DNA of 64,000 bases from Caulobacteraceae bacterium. GTDB taxonomy: Bacteria; Pseudomonadota; Alphaproteobacteria; Caulobacterales; Aquidulcibacteraceae. The notes under the pieces are model-generated. The model was not told the DNA's origin. It searched no databases and saw nothing but the letters and a program-made list of their open reading frames with translations. Positions 36,401-46,087 of the stretch are shown here, one piece after another. Location of the stretch: the NCBI GenBank assembly GCA_009773335.1, contig WRPF01000001.1:1-64000 (forward strand). The letters are read 5' to 3'. Position 1 is the first letter of the stretch. Every line of letters begins with the position of its first letter. The position numbers and the translations under genes were made by a program.

Positions 36401-39400
36401 GCCGATGGCCCCGCAACCTGCCTTCCAGACCGCCGCGTCGGCGGGACGGATGCTCGAGGTCGATGTTGACGGATCGCATGATGCCTGGAGCATCATCGAC
36501 AGGATCCAGGCGGAAACGGTCGATCAGCACCGGCACTATCTGGACGTCATGGCGCGCAGCCATGAGGCGTTTCTCCAGATGTCCGCGCAGATGCTGGATC
36601 ACATCATGGGTAACGCGCCGTCCGCGCCGCCCGCGTCGCGCGCAGAACCACTGGCGCCGATCGCTGCGCCCATCGCAATGCAGCCGCCGCCTCACGTTGC
36701 GGTGGAAACGCCTCCGCCGCTTAAGCCGTCGTCCGCGCCTGGTCCGGCGGCGCGGCCAGAGGACGTGGTCTTGGCCATCGTGGCGGAAAAGACCGGCTAT
36801 CCTATGGATATGCTCCAGCTCGACATGGAAATGGAGGCGGAGCTTGGAATCGATTCGATCAAGCAGGTGGAGATCCTCTCCGGCGTACAGGAAAGGTTTC
36901 CGGGCGCTCCCGAAATTCCGGCGAGCGACCTATCCGCGCTGAAGACGCTCAGGGATGTCGTCAACGCGGTCTCCGCGGTTGCGACCGCGCAACCGCCCGG
37001 CGTCGCGCGGGTCGCCGACCTCACGTCGCCGCCTCCGCCAAGTCCGGATGCCTTGCGTGAGTCCGTTCTGTCGATCGTCGCGGAGAAAACAGGCTACCCA
37101 CAGGACATGCTCAATCTCGACATGGAGATGGAGGCTGAGCTCGGCATCGATTCCATCAAGCAGGTGGAGATATTGTCAGCGTTGCAGGAACGCTGGCCCA
37201 ACGCACCGGAGGTCTCTGCGTCCGACTTGGCCGGATTGAAAACGCTGCGAGACGTGTCTAACGCGCTCGCGAGTATAGGTTCCCCAAGTCCCGCAATGTC
37301 GTTGTTGGCAGGCGAAGAAGTCGTGGCGGTCAAGCACCCGCCGTCGGCCTTGGCGGCGGCGGAGGTAACCCTCGTGGAGCGTATGCCGTCAGGGTTTGCG
37401 ATGGCCGGATTGCTGGGCGATGTCGTTGTCAACGTGACAAAGGAGAATCCTGCCTTCGCCGACGAGGTCGTCTCCGAACTGGAAAAACGCGGCATATCTG
37501 CGCTGGCGGTCGATGTTGTGCCCCCAGGCGCGAGCGCGGTGATTTCGCTGGCGGCGCTCGCTCGAGTGAGCACCGCCGTACAATCGCTTGAACTGCATCT
37601 CAATGCATTCCGGGCCGCACAGGTCGTCGCGCGAAGCGAAAACGCAGCGCGTCTGTTCGCCACGGTGCAATCGACCGATGGCTGCTTCGGTAGCGGCGGG
37701 TCTGATGGGCGTGCATTGGAGTTCGCGCTGTCCTGCGGCGTCGCCGGTCTTGCAAAGACTGCTGCGCGCGAGTGGGAAAACGGGTCGACCAAGGCGATAG
37801 ACATGCAGGTGCTGGATGCGTCGCGTCTCGTCGATGAACTCCTTGCAGGCGGGCCGGAACTGGAGGTGGCGCTGACTGCAGACGGACGGCGCCATATCGT
37901 GTCCGACCGTTTGGCGACGCTTGCTTCTGAAGAAGCGTCGATCCCCGCCGGAGGCGTGGTGGTGGTATCTGGGGGCGCTCGCGGTGTTACTGCGCGATGC
38001 GCCATGGAACTGGCAAAGAAGAAGGGTGTTCGTCTCGCTCTGCTCGGCCGGACGGTGCTCGACGACGCTGCCGAGTGCTTTCCTGGCCTGGACACTCCTG
38101 CAGCGATCGCCGGTGCAATTGTTGAGGCCTCGAAGCTGGATGGCAGACCGGTCGCGTTGTCGGAGGCGCGCCAGCGGGCGTCGCTTGTCCTTGCGAGGCG
38201 TGAAATCGCATCGACGCTCGAGTTCGCGGCGCGGACTGGCATAGAGGCGCGATACTACTGTGTGGATGTCGCGTCGGCCGAAGAGGTCTCCAAGGCTGTC
38301 GCGGAAATCCGGAGCGGTTTCGGTGCGATCGTGGGGATCATTCATGGGGCCGGCGTGTTAGCCGATAGACGTCTGGCTGACTTGGAAGAGGCACAATTCG
38401 AGTTCGTCTTTCTGCCCAAGGTGGCCGGGGCGGAAGCGTTGCTTGCCGCGACACGAGACGACGACCTGCGCATGGTAGCGTTCTTTTCGTCGGTTGCGGC
38501 GCGCACGGGCAATGCTGGGCAGGGCGCATATGCCGCCGCCAACGAGGTCCTGAATGCTATCGCTGCACGCGAACGTGCGCGACGAGGGCCGTCGTGTGCA
38601 GTTCGCGCCTTCGGTTGGGGGCCATGGGATGGCGGGATGGTGGACGCTTCCCTGAGAAAGCACTTCGAGCGTGCGGGCGTGGGACTGATCGATATCGAGA
38701 TCGGCGCGGCGTTTTTCGCTGACGAGGCTTGTCGTCTCGACGGTGCGCCGGCGATCGTTGTCTCGGCGCCCGGTATCTCGCCGTTGCGTCACGCCCATAT
38801 CGACTGGTCGGTTTCTGCGCGCGCCCTGCCGCCGCTTTTCGATCATGTGGTGCAGGACCGCATCGTACTCCCGGTGGTTGTCGCGCTGGAGCGGGTGATG
38901 CGCGCAGCGCAGGCGCTGGCGCCGTCGGAGCGTAGTCGCGTTGTAGTACGCGACTTTCAGGTTCTCTCCGGGGTCACGCTTTCGACGGACGCTGGAGAGG
39001 AGGTAACGCTGTCCATTGCGTTTGAACCCAAGGGGGCGGCCTACGCGGTTACCCTTCGCGACAGCGCGCAACGCCTGCGGTATCGCGCCGTCGTGGAGTT
39101 GCGAGATGAGGCGCCGGCTCGCCCTCCTCGGATGGAACAAGCTTCGGCTGGGCCGTGGGGCGTCACGCTTGAGCAGGCCTACGCGGGGCCGCTCTTTCAC
39201 GGTGCACGGTTTGAAGCGCTAAGTCGTCTTGAAGGAACCGATAGTCGTGGGGGCGTCGCCATCGTGAAGCGATGCACCGATCTCGGGTGGCCGGATGAGC
39301 CGTGGGCGACAGATCCCGCCGCCCTCGATGGCGGTCTGCAACTCGGTCTTCTCTGGGCGAGTGCCAACAAGCGCGGCACAATGCTGCCCCAACGGATCGC

Positions 39401-39587
39401 AAGCTTCGCCCAGTATAGCGTGCCGGCGCCGAGTGCGCCGCTGCAATGCAGTTTCACCGCTCGTCCAGTGAGTGAAAAGCGAATCGATTTCGACTTTGTC
39501 CTTGAGACGGTGGCAGGTGACCTGGTTGCAGTGATGAGCGGGACGGAGTTCTACGCTCTTGGCGCGGGCGTTGCGGCGACCCCGTGA
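33468..39587 (+). CDS. PfaA-like multidomain synthase: KS-AT-ACP-ACP-KR-DH
   Basis: 2039 residues. KS about 10-465: DAACASSL, EAHGTATKAGD and GSVKSQIGHTKAAAG give the Cys-His-His triad. AT about 570-890: FPGQGSHYVGMG and GGHSFGEV with the catalytic Ser. Two tandem ACPs with identical LGIDSIKQVEIL (Ser near 1129 and 1228). KR about 1490-1760: VVVSGGARGVTARCA and FFSSVAARTGNAGQGAYAAAN (Ser-Tyr-Asn). A PKS-type DH about 1775-2030: FDHVVQDRIVLP (HxxxGxxxxP-like, Gly replaced by Asp), GPLFHG and DPAALDGGLQ. It carries out iterative chain elongation and beta-keto processing on the two ACPs. Canonical PUFA synthases have more ACPs. The product is not predictable from sequence. Confidence 0.9.
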   Translation: MSNSPSASVPPVAVVGMSAIYPGESGLAGYWRTIVSGRNAISDVPASHWLIDDYYDPDPAAQDKTYCKRGGFIQPVSFDPMQFGLPPNALPATDSAQILALIAAKQALDQASRGQMKVDPDRISVVLGVASTTELVVHMGARLQRPVWRKALIDNGMSEPEADAICDDIAAEYAPWQESTFPGLLGNVVAGRVANRLNLGGANFVTDAACASSLSALQVALHQLYLNEADMVLTGGVDALNDIMMFMCFSKTPAFSLTGDCRPFSDAADGTIIGEGVGMLALKRLSDAERDGDVIHAVVRGLGSSSDGRASSVYAPRPEGQAKALRRAYQHAGYAPATVELLEAHGTATKAGDVAEFSALSAVFAESGDQGSARCALGSVKSQIGHTKAAAGAAGLIKAVLALQHATLPGTIKVGRPNASLKVESTPFYINAQTRPWVRDGSHPRRASVSSFGFGGSNFHVALEEYRGPMAAKRVRALPCELILLSAESATGLAERCSALVALCVRGEGIGKIAFDAAASFETRHGARAGVVAADPSSLQVLLNKLRAALESDSCDALKDADIAVSVAPPREGRTAFLFPGQGSHYVGMGADLALAFPQALSVWDRIAGQAAVSELPSIVFPEPAFDAATREQQAAALTAMVNAQPAIAATSLAQLALLERLGVHADVFGGHSFGEVTALAAACSISRDNLISVARVRGELMTQAAGAARGAMLAVAAGAAQVEALLARDPGLASEVAIANDNAPLQIVLSGSVESIERAESVMKAERITTFRLPVASAFHSPIVAASCEPFAAFLKSIKFGKAKGDVYSNANAKPYGRSPGAQLADQLQRPVRFREMIEAMAAAGVTRFIEVGPGRILTALVDQILPDTPHLAVALDDRKAGALRGWSRGLAALAADGVVLDFAALFESYEQPEAAAPAPAHAVLVGGANLGKPYPPQAGSAPRAPRLPPLRLPAHAPREATLPIADALAAPLMQIMPMAPQPAFQTAASAGRMLEVDVDGSHDAWSIIDRIQAETVDQHRHYLDVMARSHEAFLQMSAQMLDHIMGNAPSAPPASRAEPLAPIAAPIAMQPPPHVAVETPPPLKPSSAPGPAARPEDVVLAIVAEKTGYPMDMLQLDMEMEAELGIDSIKQVEILSGVQERFPGAPEIPASDLSALKTLRDVVNAVSAVATAQPPGVARVADLTSPPPPSPDALRESVLSIVAEKTGYPQDMLNLDMEMEAELGIDSIKQVEILSALQERWPNAPEVSASDLAGLKTLRDVSNALASIGSPSPAMSLLAGEEVVAVKHPPSALAAAEVTLVERMPSGFAMAGLLGDVVVNVTKENPAFADEVVSELEKRGISALAVDVVPPGASAVISLAALARVSTAVQSLELHLNAFRAAQVVARSENAARLFATVQSTDGCFGSGGSDGRALEFALSCGVAGLAKTAAREWENGSTKAIDMQVLDASRLVDELLAGGPELEVALTADGRRHIVSDRLATLASEEASIPAGGVVVVSGGARGVTARCAMELAKKKGVRLALLGRTVLDDAAECFPGLDTPAAIAGAIVEASKLDGRPVALSEARQRASLVLARREIASTLEFAARTGIEARYYCVDVASAEEVSKAVAEIRSGFGAIVGIIHGAGVLADRRLADLEEAQFEFVFLPKVAGAEALLAATRDDDLRMVAFFSSVAARTGNAGQGAYAAANEVLNAIAARERARRGPSCAVRAFGWGPWDGGMVDASLRKHFERAGVGLIDIEIGAAFFADEACRLDGAPAIVVSAPGISPLRHAHIDWSVSARALPPLFDHVVQDRIVLPVVVALERVMRAAQALAPSERSRVVVRDFQVLSGVTLSTDAGEEVTLSIAFEPKGAAYAVTLRDSAQRLRYRAVVELRDEAPARPPRMEQASAGPWGVTLEQAYAGPLFHGARFEALSRLEGTDSRGGVAIVKRCTDLGWPDEPWATDPAALDGGLQLGLLWASANKRGTMLPQRIASFAQYSVPAPSAPLQCSFTARPVSEKRIDFDFVLETVAGDLVAVMSGTEFYALGAGVAATP

Positions 39588-42500
39588 GTTCGTTCCCGCC
39601 AATAGCAATCGTCGGACGGAGCTGCGTCCTGCCGGGTGCAACCTCGCCCGGCGCTCTTTTTGACGCCTCGATTACCGGACGCAGTCTTCTTTCGCCGACG
39701 CCGCGCGACCGGTGGCCCGGCCTTGATCCGGAAGCGTTGGCGCGAAGTAGCGAAGCGGGCGCCCGCGTTGCTTGCGCGGTGGGTGGCTACGTGGACGCGT
39801 CCGACCTGCAGGTCCGACGGGTCGCCGACAGGGTCGCCGCCTTTGAGGCGCTCGATCCCCTGGTTCACTGGCTCGCTCACTGCGCGATCGAGGCGCTGGA
39901 GCAGGCTGGCGCGGTCGATGTGGATCGGGTTGGTCTGATCGTCGGCAATCTCTCATACCCCAGCCGGTTGGGTGCGGCGTTCGTCGAAGGCTACTGGCGC
40001 GGCGAAACCAGCGTCGATCCGCGCAACAGGTTTTCATCGGGCTTGCCAGTGCACCTGATCGCCGAAGCGCTTGGCTTCGGCGGGCCGGCTTTCGCTTTGG
40101 ACGCCGCGTGCGCTTCGTCGCTCTACGCGATCAAACTCGCGTGCGATGCGCTGCATGACGGCGAGGTCGACCTGATGCTGGCCGGAGGAGTGAACGGAGC
40201 TGACGACCTGTTCATCCATCTCGGTTTCACTGCCCTGCAGGCACTCAGTCCCAGCGGGCGGTCGCGACCGTTTCACAGCGCGGCCGACGGACTCGTGCCA
40301 TCTGAGGGCTGTGCCCTTGTGGCGCTGAAACGCCTGGAGGACGCGGAGAAGGCGGGGAACCGAATACTCGGTGTCATCCGCGCCATCGGTTTGAGCAACG
40401 ACGGGCGCCAGAACGGCTTTCTCGCTCCAGCGGCGGCCGGTCAGGTGTGCGCCATGCAGGCGGCGCTGGCGCAATCCGGCCTGGCCCCCCGCGACGTCTC
40501 GTTTGTCGATTGTCATGCGACCGGCACCTCACGTGGTGACGCAATCGAAGTGGAAAGTCTCGCGACCGTCTATGGGGAAATACCGCTGCTGCTCGGTGCA
40601 CTCAAGGGCGTGCTTGGCCACGCCATTACCGCTTCTGGCGCTGCAAGTCTGATCAACGTATTGTCTTCGTTCGAGGCAGGCCTCGCGCCGCCTGCGCACT
40701 GCGACGCGCCAATTGTTGGTCTGAAGCACACTGCTTTCGCATTGCCGAGCGCGCCAACGCCATGGCGGGGCGGGATCAAGCGGGCGGCCATCAGCAACTT
40801 CGGATTCGGCGGCAACAACGCGCACCTGATCGTCGAATCCCATGTGCCGACAGCAAAGAGGCGGCTTCGGCGGAAACTGTCGCCTCCGATCGGCGATATC
40901 GCGATTTGTGGCGCCGGTGTGATCGCCGGCGGTATTCGCGGGTTGGCTGCGTTTCGGCAGGCGTTGTTCGATCCGGCTGTATTGTCGCGCGCGGCGGAGC
41001 GTGTCGAACTTGAAATGGAGGGACTGGGTTTTCCGCCCAGTGATCTGAAAGCAAGCCTGACCCAGCAGACGGCCATGTTGGAAGTCGTTGCCGAGGCGCT
41101 CGGCGGCGGGCGCCAACTCCCGTCGGAGCGAACAGGTGTGATCGTCGGCATGGGGTGCGACGCCACGATTGCACGCCATGGAGTGCGTGTGCGTGCAGGT
41201 GGCGACGCGGAGTGGCTCTCGACGAATGAGGCCGCAGCGCCGCGCCTGACGGCCGAGGGCGTCCTCGGCACCATGCCCAACATTCCGGCCAATCGCATTC
41301 ATGCCCAACGTGATTTCCGTGGGTTCGGGCTGACCATTTCCAGCGAGGAACTTTCTGGTCTCGCCGCCCTCGCTGTTGCCGCGCGCGCGCTGCGTGCAGG
41401 AGAGCTGGATGCAGCTATTGTCGGCGCCGTCGATTTCTGCTGCGAACCCGCGAATGTCGCCGCGCTGTCTCACGTGGTTACCGGGACCTGGCACGGCGCC
41501 GGAGATGCGGCCGTTGCGCTGGTTTTGAAACGACGGGCGGACGCCGAGGCCGCCGGGGACAGCATCCTTGGCGTGTTGCCTGTCTTGGAGCCAGAGCACG
41601 TTGCGACTTCGACCGGGGATTTCACCAGCCGGCGTTTCGGTCACTCGCACGCAGCCAGCGCCTTGCTGCAGGTCCTCGTCGACTCACTTGGCCTTGAGGC
41701 GCGCGTGCGGTTCGATGAAGATGGCGCTCAGCCGGAGACGGGCATCCGGAGGCTGACGCGGGAGCACGTCTCGTTCAGCGGGCGGTCCATGAAGGAAGTG
41801 CTCGTCGCGGCTGACGCTGTTCCCAAGGCCGCATCATCGGGATCTGTGCCGGTTCTCGCCCGGTTCGCAGCGCCATCGCTCGCAGAACTCGTCGAACGGG
41901 TTGAGACGAACGCCCAGGGCGGTGAAGGCGAGGTTCGATGCGGCTTCGTCAGCGATAGCGCGGTATCGCTCGACGCATTGAGATTGCGGGCAATCGAGTC
42001 CTTGCGATCCGGCGCCGCACCGCCTCTTCCGGGGGTCGCATTTGCAAGCCGGGCGCTGGCGGGAGAATTGGCATTCACGTTTACCGGTGCAGCAGCCGCG
42101 TATCCGGGGGCTGGTCGTGAACTGATGCTGGCGTGGCCGGAAGTTGGCGATGCGCTGGCGGTGCGGCACGCAGGCGTGGCGGACCTCGCACGCGCGCTCT
42201 ATGGCGCGGGATCCGGGGCGCTGGAGCCGCGGGTCCAGCTGACTGGATGCGCGCTGGTGTGTCAGGCGCATGCCGAGTTTTCCAGAACAGTCCTGAAGCT
42301 GACCCCGCAAGCGGCGATCGGGCTCTCCTCCGGCGAAACAAACGCGTTGCTGGCTTTCGGGGTCTGGCGCGATCTCGATGCGATGCTGGCTGAAATCGAG
42401 CAGTCAGGTCTGTACGGGCGCGCGCTGACAGGGGCGTGCAGTTCTGCGGCGCAGAGTTGGGGGCTTTCCACTGGCGAGAGTGCTCCCTGGACCTGTTGGC

Positions 42501-45500
42501 GACTGTCGGCGCCGCGAGACGTTGTGGATGCTGCGCTGGTCGGCGAGCCGCGCGCCTACATGACCATTGTGCACGCGCCTGACGACTGCGTTATCGGCGG
42601 CGATCCCGGCGCCTGCGCGCGCATTGTGGAAAAGGTCGGCCGCGCGCGGGCAATGCCCCTCGGGCTGGATATGGTCGTGCATTGCGACGCCATGAGACCG
42701 TTCGAGGCGCAATGGCGGCGGATCCACACACGTGAGGTCTTTCCGGCAGAAGGCGTGCGGTTCTACTCGAACGCCCACAACGGGCACTATGCACCAACGT
42801 CGGCATCGGCTGCTGACGCCATTACAAGGCAGGCGGTCACGCCGATTGATTTTCCAAAGACAATCTGCGCCGCGTGGGATGACGGCGTGCGCGTATTTGT
42901 CGAGCATGGGCCGCGTTCCATCCTAACGGGTGCAGTGGCGCGCATCCTTGAGGGTAAGCAGTATCTGGCTGTCGCTCTTGACGCCCAGGAGCGTCGGGGG
43001 CTTCGCGCGGTTGCCGAGAGTGTGATGAAGCTCTGGGCGAACGGCGTATCCGTGGATGTTGGTGCGTTTGAGGCGCGACTGGATGCCTTGCGGAAGGGGA
43101 GCGCGCCTCCCCTGCGGCCCGAAGCGCGGAGATTGGTCCTTCCGGCGCACCCACCCGACATTCGACAGCCACGACGACAGACTGTCGTCGCCGCTGAACC
43201 GATCGCGATATCGTCAACCATCGCGGAAGACTGTCAGATCATGCCGCAGGCGCCGAGCAGCCTCAGACCGCTTGCATTGTTCGAGGTGATGCAAGCCCCC
43301 AGATCGGCGCCGCTCGCTTCGCGACGCAACAAGGATCGACAAAGCGTCGCGCACAACCTTGTCGCCGCTGTGACCGAAACACATCGTGCATTCATGGAGC
43401 GACAAGGAGCTACTCACACAGCGTTCCTGCAAGCGCGGATGGCCGCAGTTTCGGCGATCGCCGCGCAGCCCTTGACCCGAATGACCGCGCGCGCGCAACC
43501 GGTCCCGCCGCGCGAACGGGAATCGAAAGCTGTTCTGTATTCCAGAGCGCAACTTGAGACCCTGGCCGGCGGCAAGGTGTCGGAGGTGTTTGGTCCGCTG
43601 TTCAGCCAACAGGATGGGTACGACCGGCAGGTCAGGATGCCTCAGCCGCCGTTGCTGCTCGCCGACCGGGTAATGTCTCTCGACGGCGCGCCGGGTTCGA
43701 TGGGCAAGGGACGCATCGTTACCGAGACGGATGTGGCTGCCGACGCATGGTACATGCATGCGGGCCGCATGGCGCCCGGTGCGGTCATCGAGTCCGGTCA
43801 GGCTGATCTGCTTCTCGCCTCGTGGCTAGGTGCGGATTTTCTCAATCGCGGTGAACGCGTCTACAGACTTCTCGGGTGCGATCTTACGTTCATGGGGGAG
43901 CTGCCGAGAGCTGGCGATACTCTTCGCTACGACATCCATATCGACGGCCACGCGACGACCGGCGAGACCCGGCTCTTCTTCTTCCACTACGATTGCTACA
44001 TTGGCGATCGTCTCATGATCTCGGTCCGGAATGGGCAGGCCGGCTTCTTTTCGGACCGTGAACTGGCGCAATCCGGAGGCGTCCTCTGGAACGCGGAAGA
44101 CGACGCGCCCCCGCAAGACGCCTGTCGGAATATACCACCTCAGATCACGAGCCGGCGAACGTTTGATCGATCATTGGTGGACGCCTTTGTCAGCGGAAAT
44201 GCATTCGCGTGTTTTGGAGCGGGCTTTGAGATGGCCGCCGCCCACGTCCGGACGCCGTCCTTGCCGACAGGACGCATGCGACTTCTGGATGAAGTCGTTT
44301 CATTTGAACCTGATGGTGGACCGTGGGGACGCGGCTATCTGAAGGCGCGCACGGTCGTACCGAGGGACGCGTGGTTCTACGAGGGTCATTTCAAGAACGA
44401 TCCCTGCATGCCTGGCACGCTCATGGCGGACGCCGCGACGCAGGCGCTTTCCTTCGCCATGGCGGGCTACGGCTTCACGATAGATCGTGACGGGTGGCGG
44501 TTCGAGCCGGTCGCCGGGGAATTGGCGCGGTTTGTGTGCCGCGGACAGGTTACACCCGAGACAGAGCACGTGCTGGAATACGAGGTGTTCATCGAGGAGA
44601 TCATCGATGGACCCGAACCGACGGTGTTTGCCGCGCTGCTGTGTCGGTGCGACGGTTTCAAGGTTTTCCAATGCCGCCGTTTTGGTATGCGGCTCGTGCC
44701 TGATTGGCCGATGGGCGCTGAGGGTGCACGCGGCGTCGGAGCGTCTTCGCGACGTATCGTGGGACAGTCCGTCGATGTACGCGGAGACCTGGGCGCGCTT
44801 CTCGCATGCGCGCAGGGTAAACCCTCGGACGCGTTTGGCGCGCTCTACGAGGTCTTTGACGGAACGAGGCGGGCGCCGCGATTGCCCGGCGATCCATACC
44901 ATTTCATGTCGCGTGTTCTCTCCGTCGACGGCGCCCCGGGAACACCTGTCGCCGGGCATGCAGTTGTTGCGGAATACGATGCGCCCGCCGACGCCTGGTT
45001 CTTCGAGGATGGAGGGTCCGGCGCCATGCCGCTCTCCGTGCTGACGGAAGTCCTGCTTCAGCCGTGCGGTTGGCTGGCCTCCTATATGGGATTTGCGGCC
45101 AAGCGCCCCGAAGATGTGGCCTTCCGTAATCTCGACGGTACGGATGTGCTGCTGCACCGACCGGCGCGCGCGGGAACTCTGCGGGTCACGGCGCGTCTGG
45201 AGCGGTTTGCCGAGGCCGGCGGCTCGACGATCGTCTTTTTCAGCGTGGCGGCGACGCAGGCCAGCGAACTCGTCATGACGATGAAAACGGCGTTTGGCTT
45301 TTTTAGTCCGGCGGCGTTGAAGGGTCAGTCGGGGTTACCGGCCTCGGCAGAGGCGCTGCGACGCCTGGCCGACCCGAGCGAGCCGCCGAGCCTGAATGCC
45401 CAACTGTCCGATACGCCGCTTCTCGCACGTGGCAGATTGAAGGTGCTCGATACGATCGACGGGTTCTGGCCTGATGGCGGACCCGCGGGGCTCGGTCGCC

Positions 45501-45877
45501 TCGTCGCCCGGACGGCGGTGGACCCGGAAGCGTGGTTCTTCAAAGCGCATTTCTTTCAGGACCCGGTCCAGCCGGGCTCCCTCGGGCTGGAGGCGCTGCA
45601 ACAGAGCCTGCGGGCCGCAGTTCTCCTGAAGCGGCCTGGAGGGCAAGGCGCAGATCAGCGCTTTGAACCTGTGGCGCGAGGCGTCCCGTTCGCCTGGCGG
45701 TTCCGCGGACAGATACTGCCCACAAGCAGACAGGTCGTTACAGAGGTGGACATCGTCACCATTTCTTCGGAGGGGGACACGCTGACGGCCTTGGCGGATG
45801 GCTCGGTCTGGGTAGACGGCGTACGAATCTACGAGGTCAAGGGCATGGGAGCCCGGCTGGCGTCCGCGGCTGGATAA
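39584..45877 (+). CDS. PfaB/PfaC-like fused synthase: KS-CLF-AT-DH-DH
   Basis: 2097 residues from GTG 39584 (GTGA overlap). KS about 1-430: DAACASSL, VDCHATGTSRGD, GALKGVLGHAITASG. CLF about 435-760: same fold but the nucleophile region reads GLTISSEELSG with no Cys. AT about 825-1160: FTFTGAAAAYPGAG and GLSSGE catalytic Ser, PfaB-like. Then four FabA-type hotdog units making two dehydratases: AWYMHAGRMAPGAVIESGQ plus FYEGHFKNDPCMPGTL (DH1), AWFFEDGGSGAMPLSVL plus FFKAHFFQDPVQPGSLG (DH2). Canonical systems split this over PfaB and PfaC; here AT is embedded between CLF and DH. It should extend, dehydrate/isomerise and offload or select acyl chains. Confidence 0.88.
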   Translation: MSSFPPIAIVGRSCVLPGATSPGALFDASITGRSLLSPTPRDRWPGLDPEALARSSEAGARVACAVGGYVDASDLQVRRVADRVAAFEALDPLVHWLAHCAIEALEQAGAVDVDRVGLIVGNLSYPSRLGAAFVEGYWRGETSVDPRNRFSSGLPVHLIAEALGFGGPAFALDAACASSLYAIKLACDALHDGEVDLMLAGGVNGADDLFIHLGFTALQALSPSGRSRPFHSAADGLVPSEGCALVALKRLEDAEKAGNRILGVIRAIGLSNDGRQNGFLAPAAAGQVCAMQAALAQSGLAPRDVSFVDCHATGTSRGDAIEVESLATVYGEIPLLLGALKGVLGHAITASGAASLINVLSSFEAGLAPPAHCDAPIVGLKHTAFALPSAPTPWRGGIKRAAISNFGFGGNNAHLIVESHVPTAKRRLRRKLSPPIGDIAICGAGVIAGGIRGLAAFRQALFDPAVLSRAAERVELEMEGLGFPPSDLKASLTQQTAMLEVVAEALGGGRQLPSERTGVIVGMGCDATIARHGVRVRAGGDAEWLSTNEAAAPRLTAEGVLGTMPNIPANRIHAQRDFRGFGLTISSEELSGLAALAVAARALRAGELDAAIVGAVDFCCEPANVAALSHVVTGTWHGAGDAAVALVLKRRADAEAAGDSILGVLPVLEPEHVATSTGDFTSRRFGHSHAASALLQVLVDSLGLEARVRFDEDGAQPETGIRRLTREHVSFSGRSMKEVLVAADAVPKAASSGSVPVLARFAAPSLAELVERVETNAQGGEGEVRCGFVSDSAVSLDALRLRAIESLRSGAAPPLPGVAFASRALAGELAFTFTGAAAAYPGAGRELMLAWPEVGDALAVRHAGVADLARALYGAGSGALEPRVQLTGCALVCQAHAEFSRTVLKLTPQAAIGLSSGETNALLAFGVWRDLDAMLAEIEQSGLYGRALTGACSSAAQSWGLSTGESAPWTCWRLSAPRDVVDAALVGEPRAYMTIVHAPDDCVIGGDPGACARIVEKVGRARAMPLGLDMVVHCDAMRPFEAQWRRIHTREVFPAEGVRFYSNAHNGHYAPTSASAADAITRQAVTPIDFPKTICAAWDDGVRVFVEHGPRSILTGAVARILEGKQYLAVALDAQERRGLRAVAESVMKLWANGVSVDVGAFEARLDALRKGSAPPLRPEARRLVLPAHPPDIRQPRRQTVVAAEPIAISSTIAEDCQIMPQAPSSLRPLALFEVMQAPRSAPLASRRNKDRQSVAHNLVAAVTETHRAFMERQGATHTAFLQARMAAVSAIAAQPLTRMTARAQPVPPRERESKAVLYSRAQLETLAGGKVSEVFGPLFSQQDGYDRQVRMPQPPLLLADRVMSLDGAPGSMGKGRIVTETDVAADAWYMHAGRMAPGAVIESGQADLLLASWLGADFLNRGERVYRLLGCDLTFMGELPRAGDTLRYDIHIDGHATTGETRLFFFHYDCYIGDRLMISVRNGQAGFFSDRELAQSGGVLWNAEDDAPPQDACRNIPPQITSRRTFDRSLVDAFVSGNAFACFGAGFEMAAAHVRTPSLPTGRMRLLDEVVSFEPDGGPWGRGYLKARTVVPRDAWFYEGHFKNDPCMPGTLMADAATQALSFAMAGYGFTIDRDGWRFEPVAGELARFVCRGQVTPETEHVLEYEVFIEEIIDGPEPTVFAALLCRCDGFKVFQCRRFGMRLVPDWPMGAEGARGVGASSRRIVGQSVDVRGDLGALLACAQGKPSDAFGALYEVFDGTRRAPRLPGDPYHFMSRVLSVDGAPGTPVAGHAVVAEYDAPADAWFFEDGGSGAMPLSVLTEVLLQPCGWLASYMGFAAKRPEDVAFRNLDGTDVLLHRPARAGTLRVTARLERFAEAGGSTIVFFSVAATQASELVMTMKTAFGFFSPAALKGQSGLPASAEALRRLADPSEPPSLNAQLSDTPLLARGRLKVLDTIDGFWPDGGPAGLGRLVARTAVDPEAWFFKAHFFQDPVQPGSLGLEALQQSLRAAVLLKRPGGQGADQRFEPVARGVPFAWRFRGQILPTSRQVVTEVDIVTISSEGDTLTALADGSVWVDGVRIYEVKGMGARLASAAG

Positions 45878-46087
45878 CCTCAGTCAAGCGCCATGGTCTT
45901 GCCATAGAGCCGACGGAAACGGCTCGGGGGGGCGTTGAAGGGGCGCTGTTGCCTGAAGCGACAGGGAACGCGTAATGATGTAGTCAGGCAGGCGCTTGGG
46001 GATGCCATCAGACGGTTCGCAGTCTCCTGAGTGGGGACGGTACGATGCTGGCCGTGGTCGTGACCTGACGCGGCGTTCAGACGGGGG

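Noticed and set aside
37094-38242. 382-residue minus-strand ORF within the pfaA-like gene
   Set aside because: Ser/Ala/Arg-rich antisense frame over the ACP2-KR region, whose domains are clear on the plus strand.
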